Below are positions 43,848-46,182 of a stretch of 46,182 bases of DNA, in pieces (position 1 is the first letter of the stretch; each line of letters opens with the position of its first letter). The DNA lies in IMG/VR virus record IMGVR_UViG_3300020152_000006, positions 1-46,182 of that record, one strand, 5' to 3'. The DNA is from a virus. A program made the translations under genes and the position numbers. The notes below the pieces were generated by a model. The model had not been told where the DNA came from, did no database searches, and worked only from the letters and a program-made list of their open reading frames with translations.

Positions 43848-45350
43848 ATGACCACCAACGTCGTCTATCCCGCAGACGGTACGAATGACCTGTTCGCGGT
43901 GCCGTTCCCGTACCTGGATCGGTCGCACGTCTTCGTCTTCCTGGACGGGGAGCTGCTTCCGACCACCGCATACACCTGGGAGACGACCGGATCCGTCCGG
44001 TTCGTCTCTCCGCCGCCTGCCGACTCCAAGGTTGGCATCTACCGCCGCACGCCGGCGGACCCGCTGACCGAGTACCAGGCCGGCTCCACCGTCACCACCG
44101 AAGAGCTGGAGACGGATTCGCTACAAGCGCTGTATCGCATCGAAGAGATCGCGAACGGCACCATCGGCGGCGTCTACGACGCCAATGGAGACTTCGTCTG
44201 GGATGCCCAGGGCCACCGCATCGTCAACGTCGGTGATGCCGTCCTCGAGGGCGACGCCGTCAACCGGCGCACGCTGCTCCAGGCGATCGGCGACATGGTC
44301 AGCCTCGGCCTCAACACCTCCCCGAAATACTGGGAGATCGAAGGCGACGGCACGGAGACCACCTTCTTCATCCCCGGCGCCGACGTGACGGAGGCGGTCT
44401 TCTACGACGTCTTCGTGGCGGGCGTCGGCATCGAGCCGATTGATGGCTTCAATGTGTCGATCTCGCCTGACCCCGAAGGCTCCACGATCACCTTCACGAC
44501 TCCGCCGGGCGCCGGCGTTGAGACCTGGGTGATCCTCCGGGGCTACGCGAAGCCCGTCGGGAGCGACCTCTTCTCGAATGAAGAGTTCCTCGAGCTGCTG
44601 CGTCAGTTGATCCTCAACACGCTCTACGAGACGACCAACGTCCTCCGTCTGGGGCCGCTGAGCTTCCTGATTCCGCTATACGACGTCACCGGGACCGCCG
44701 AGACGATCGACGGCACGAAGCAGGGCTACCTGGTGCGTGCCACCAATGCGGCCCCGACCACGATCACGATGCGCGCCAACACCGGCAGCGAAACCCAAGA
44801 TTGGACTGCAAATCCGATTGCGGCGCCGTTCGTGTCCTTCAAGCAGCACGGCTCAGGCCAGATTACTCTGGCGGGCGAGGGGGGCGTGACTCTCACTTGC
44901 CCGGTCGGGTATCTGCCGAAGACCCGCGGAGTCAACTCAGTCATTACGGCGACCGCGGACTACATCGCCGGCGGCGTCTGGACGCTCTCGGGCGATCTGG
45001 CGTTCGACCCCGCGGCACTGGCCTACGGCGGGCCGGTTGAAACGGTTGCCAGTTCCGGTGGCGAGCTGAGCCTGGATATGGCGTTGGGCTCGAACTTCAA
45101 GATCACGCTCACCGAGAACACCGCTCTCGCAGTTTCAAACCTTGCCGGGACGGGCTACGTCGAAGAGTTCGAGGTCGAAATTACCCAAGACGCAACTGGC
45201 GGACACACGCTCACGCTCCCGGTGTCTTTTAAGGCTCTGGGCGGAAGTGACACGGCTGTCTCTGCCGCGGCGGGTTCAACAACCGTTCTGTCGGCCAAGA
45301 CGTTCGATGGCGGCGCCACCTGGCGGTACTCGATGCAGGAGTCGGAGTGA
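43848..45350 (+). CDS. tail fibre protein with T7 gp17-type N-terminal domain
   Basis: A 500-residue protein. The first 150 residues match the T7 tail-fibre adsorption domain: NVVYPADGTNDLFAVPFPYL DRSHVFVFLDGE, VGIYRRTP and LETDSLQALYRIEEI. This part binds the tail, while the rest is unrelated and beta-rich with Thr/Gly-rich repeats, presumably the trimeric shaft and a branch point. T7 gp17 has 553 residues. It lacks an evident receptor tip, which may be supplied by the LamG and beta-propeller proteins that follow. Its stop overlaps the LamG start (TGATG). Confidence 0.9.
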   Translation: MTTNVVYPADGTNDLFAVPFPYLDRSHVFVFLDGELLPTTAYTWETTGSVRFVSPPPADSKVGIYRRTPADPLTEYQAGSTVTTEELETDSLQALYRIEEIANGTIGGVYDANGDFVWDAQGHRIVNVGDAVLEGDAVNRRTLLQAIGDMVSLGLNTSPKYWEIEGDGTETTFFIPGADVTEAVFYDVFVAGVGIEPIDGFNVSISPDPEGSTITFTTPPGAGVETWVILRGYAKPVGSDLFSNEEFLELLRQLILNTLYETTNVLRLGPLSFLIPLYDVTGTAETIDGTKQGYLVRATNAAPTTITMRANTGSETQDWTANPIAAPFVSFKQHGSGQITLAGEGGVTLTCPVGYLPKTRGVNSVITATADYIAGGVWTLSGDLAFDPAALAYGGPVETVASSGGELSLDMALGSNFKITLTENTALAVSNLAGTGYVEEFEVEITQDATGGHTLTLPVSFKALGGSDTAVSAAAGSTTVLSAKTFDGGATWRYSMQESE

Positions 45351-46182
45351 TGCTTCGCCGGGCGTTGATTGCCGGCCGCGCCACCTCCGCTGATTCGTAC
45401 TCCGTCAACTACGCCACGCTCCTTCACTTCGATGGTGCCGACGGAAGCACAACCTTTACAGACGTCGCTGGTCGTTCTTGGACCGCGGCCGGCAACGCCC
45501 AGATCGATACGTCCGAATTTGTGTTTGGAGACGCGAGCCTTCGCCTAGATGGAACGGGCGATTCCATCTCGACCGCAGACAGTTCGGACCATAATTTTGG
45601 CTCTGGCGACTTTACTCTGGAGGGGCGCTTTCGCTTTTCCTCTGCTGCCGGTGAGCAGGGATTGTTCTCCAAGTATTCGACTGGCGGTGGCACTTCGATC
45701 CGCGGCTACAACATTCGCTACTCCGCCGCTAACGGGGGATTCCGCACCGTCCTAGGCAACGGCACAAGTTCAGGGGAAAGCCTAAACACCCCCTGGACGC
45801 CTGCGGTGGGCCAGTGGTATCACCTGGCATTTGTCCGCAGCGGTTCCACATACTTCATCTTCGTGGATGGAACGAAGGTCGAAGAGTACGCGCTGAGTTT
45901 GACGACTATCCAGGATGCCGCTATTGGCCTGGCAATTGGGGTATCGCAGACCGTCACCAACTCAAACTTCAACGGCTGGGTGGACGAAGTCCGTATCACC
46001 AAAGGCGCTGCCGTCTACACGGCGGGCTTCGCCCCCCCGTCTTCAGCCTACCCGGACGGCCGTACAGTCTCGCTTCTGCACTTTGACGGCGCCCAGGACA
46101 GCACAACATTCACCGACCAGTACGGTCGCGTGTGGACGCCGCACGGGAACGCGAAAATCGACACCGTGGATAGCGTCTTTGG
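45350..46182 (+). CDS. LamG-domain tail protein, N-terminal part (continues at base 3)
   Basis: The gene starts at ATG 45350 (TGATG overlap with the fibre gene) and stays open to the window end. The frame matches that at base 3 after removal of the 127-base overlap, giving about 455 residues ending at 662. After a short linker (LRRALIAGRATSADSYSVNY) the first LamG domain has LLHFDGADGSTTFTDVAGRS, ASLRLDGTGDSI, WYHLAFVRSGSTYFIFVDG and GWVDEVRITKGAAVYTAGF. The second domain repeats every block. It probably binds host-surface carbohydrate. The pair of domains arose by internal duplication followed by considerable divergence. Confidence 0.85.
   Translation, partial: MLRRALIAGRATSADSYSVNYATLLHFDGADGSTTFTDVAGRSWTAAGNAQIDTSEFVFGDASLRLDGTGDSISTADSSDHNFGSGDFTLEGRFRFSSAAGEQGLFSKYSTGGGTSIRGYNIRYSAANGGFRTVLGNGTSSGESLNTPWTPAVGQWYHLAFVRSGSTYFIFVDGTKVEEYALSLTTIQDAAIGLAIGVSQTVTNSNFNGWVDEVRITKGAAVYTAGFAPPSSAYPDGRTVSLLHFDGAQDSTTFTDQYGRVWTPHGNAKIDTVDSVF
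46056..46182. repeat. terminal direct repeat, right copy (assembly overlap)
   Basis: Identical to 1-127. It should be removed when the sequence is circularised, giving 46,055 bp. Confidence 0.95.

Overview
The window is a complete, circularly closed assembly of a tailed phage of the T7 supergroup (podovirus, Autographiviridae-like). The first 127 bases (1-127) are repeated exactly at 46056-46182, so the unique genome is about 46,055 bp and one tail gene runs across the join. Every confidently called gene is on the + strand and the gene order is that of T7: RNA polymerase, replication genes, exonuclease, portal, scaffold, capsid, tail tubes, internal virion proteins, tail fibre, terminases. 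The DNA is GC-rich and many genes start with GTG and overlap as ATGA or GTGA. This suggests a high-GC host, probably a proteobacterium. A tRNA-Leu(CAG)-like 3' half beside the integrase points the same way, but the genus cannot be read from the sequence.

Layout in map order. (1) 1-2468 plus 45350-46182: receptor-binding proteins, namely a double-LamG protein and an Asp-box (BNR) beta-propeller protein. (2) 2475-5276: a small membrane protein, small terminase, a zinc-ribbon protein, a hypothetical protein and the large terminase. (3) 5277-6612: a 1.3-kb stretch without convincing genes, holding an AT-rich patch, hairpins, helically phased CCACC repeats, a dyad and a sigma70-like promoter. By analogy with T7 the physical genome ends and early promoters should lie here. 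(4) 6613-12185: nineteen small early genes, almost all unrecognised, including one gp0.7-like protein kinase. Most transcription gaps carry a repeated leader made of two hairpins and the sequence AACAAGGGAGACCACC ending at the start codon. (5) 12186-14260: a lysogeny region with a promoter/attenuator-like leader, a MarR-like regulator, a tyrosine integrase and an attP candidate in a tRNA-Leu-like sequence. (6) 14299-28520: single-subunit RNA polymerase, gp2.5-like SSB, RusA resolvase, T7-lysozyme amidase, HAD nucleotidase, primase-helicase, dATP/dGTP diphosphohydrolase-like protein, DNA polymerase, a LAGLIDADG endonuclease, a holin/spanin lysis block and the gp6-like exonuclease. (7) 28723-45350: virion genes, with a HExxH metallopeptidase between scaffold and capsid, and gp16 split into a transglycosylase ORF and a main ORF joined by a possible -1 frameshift.

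How it works together: host RNA polymerase should read the early block. The phage polymerase then acts on a 17-bp promoter, GTCAGTGCTTGCTCTAG, found exactly three times: before its own gene (14244), before the replication block (16809) and before the virion block (28534). This makes the polymerase self-amplifying once switched on. Integrase, attP and a MarR-like regulator sit directly upstream of that switch, which suggests a temperate T7-like phage. The features that look least described are the hairpin leader family, the frameshift-like joint in gp16, the capsid-neighbouring metallopeptidase and the set of small early genes.
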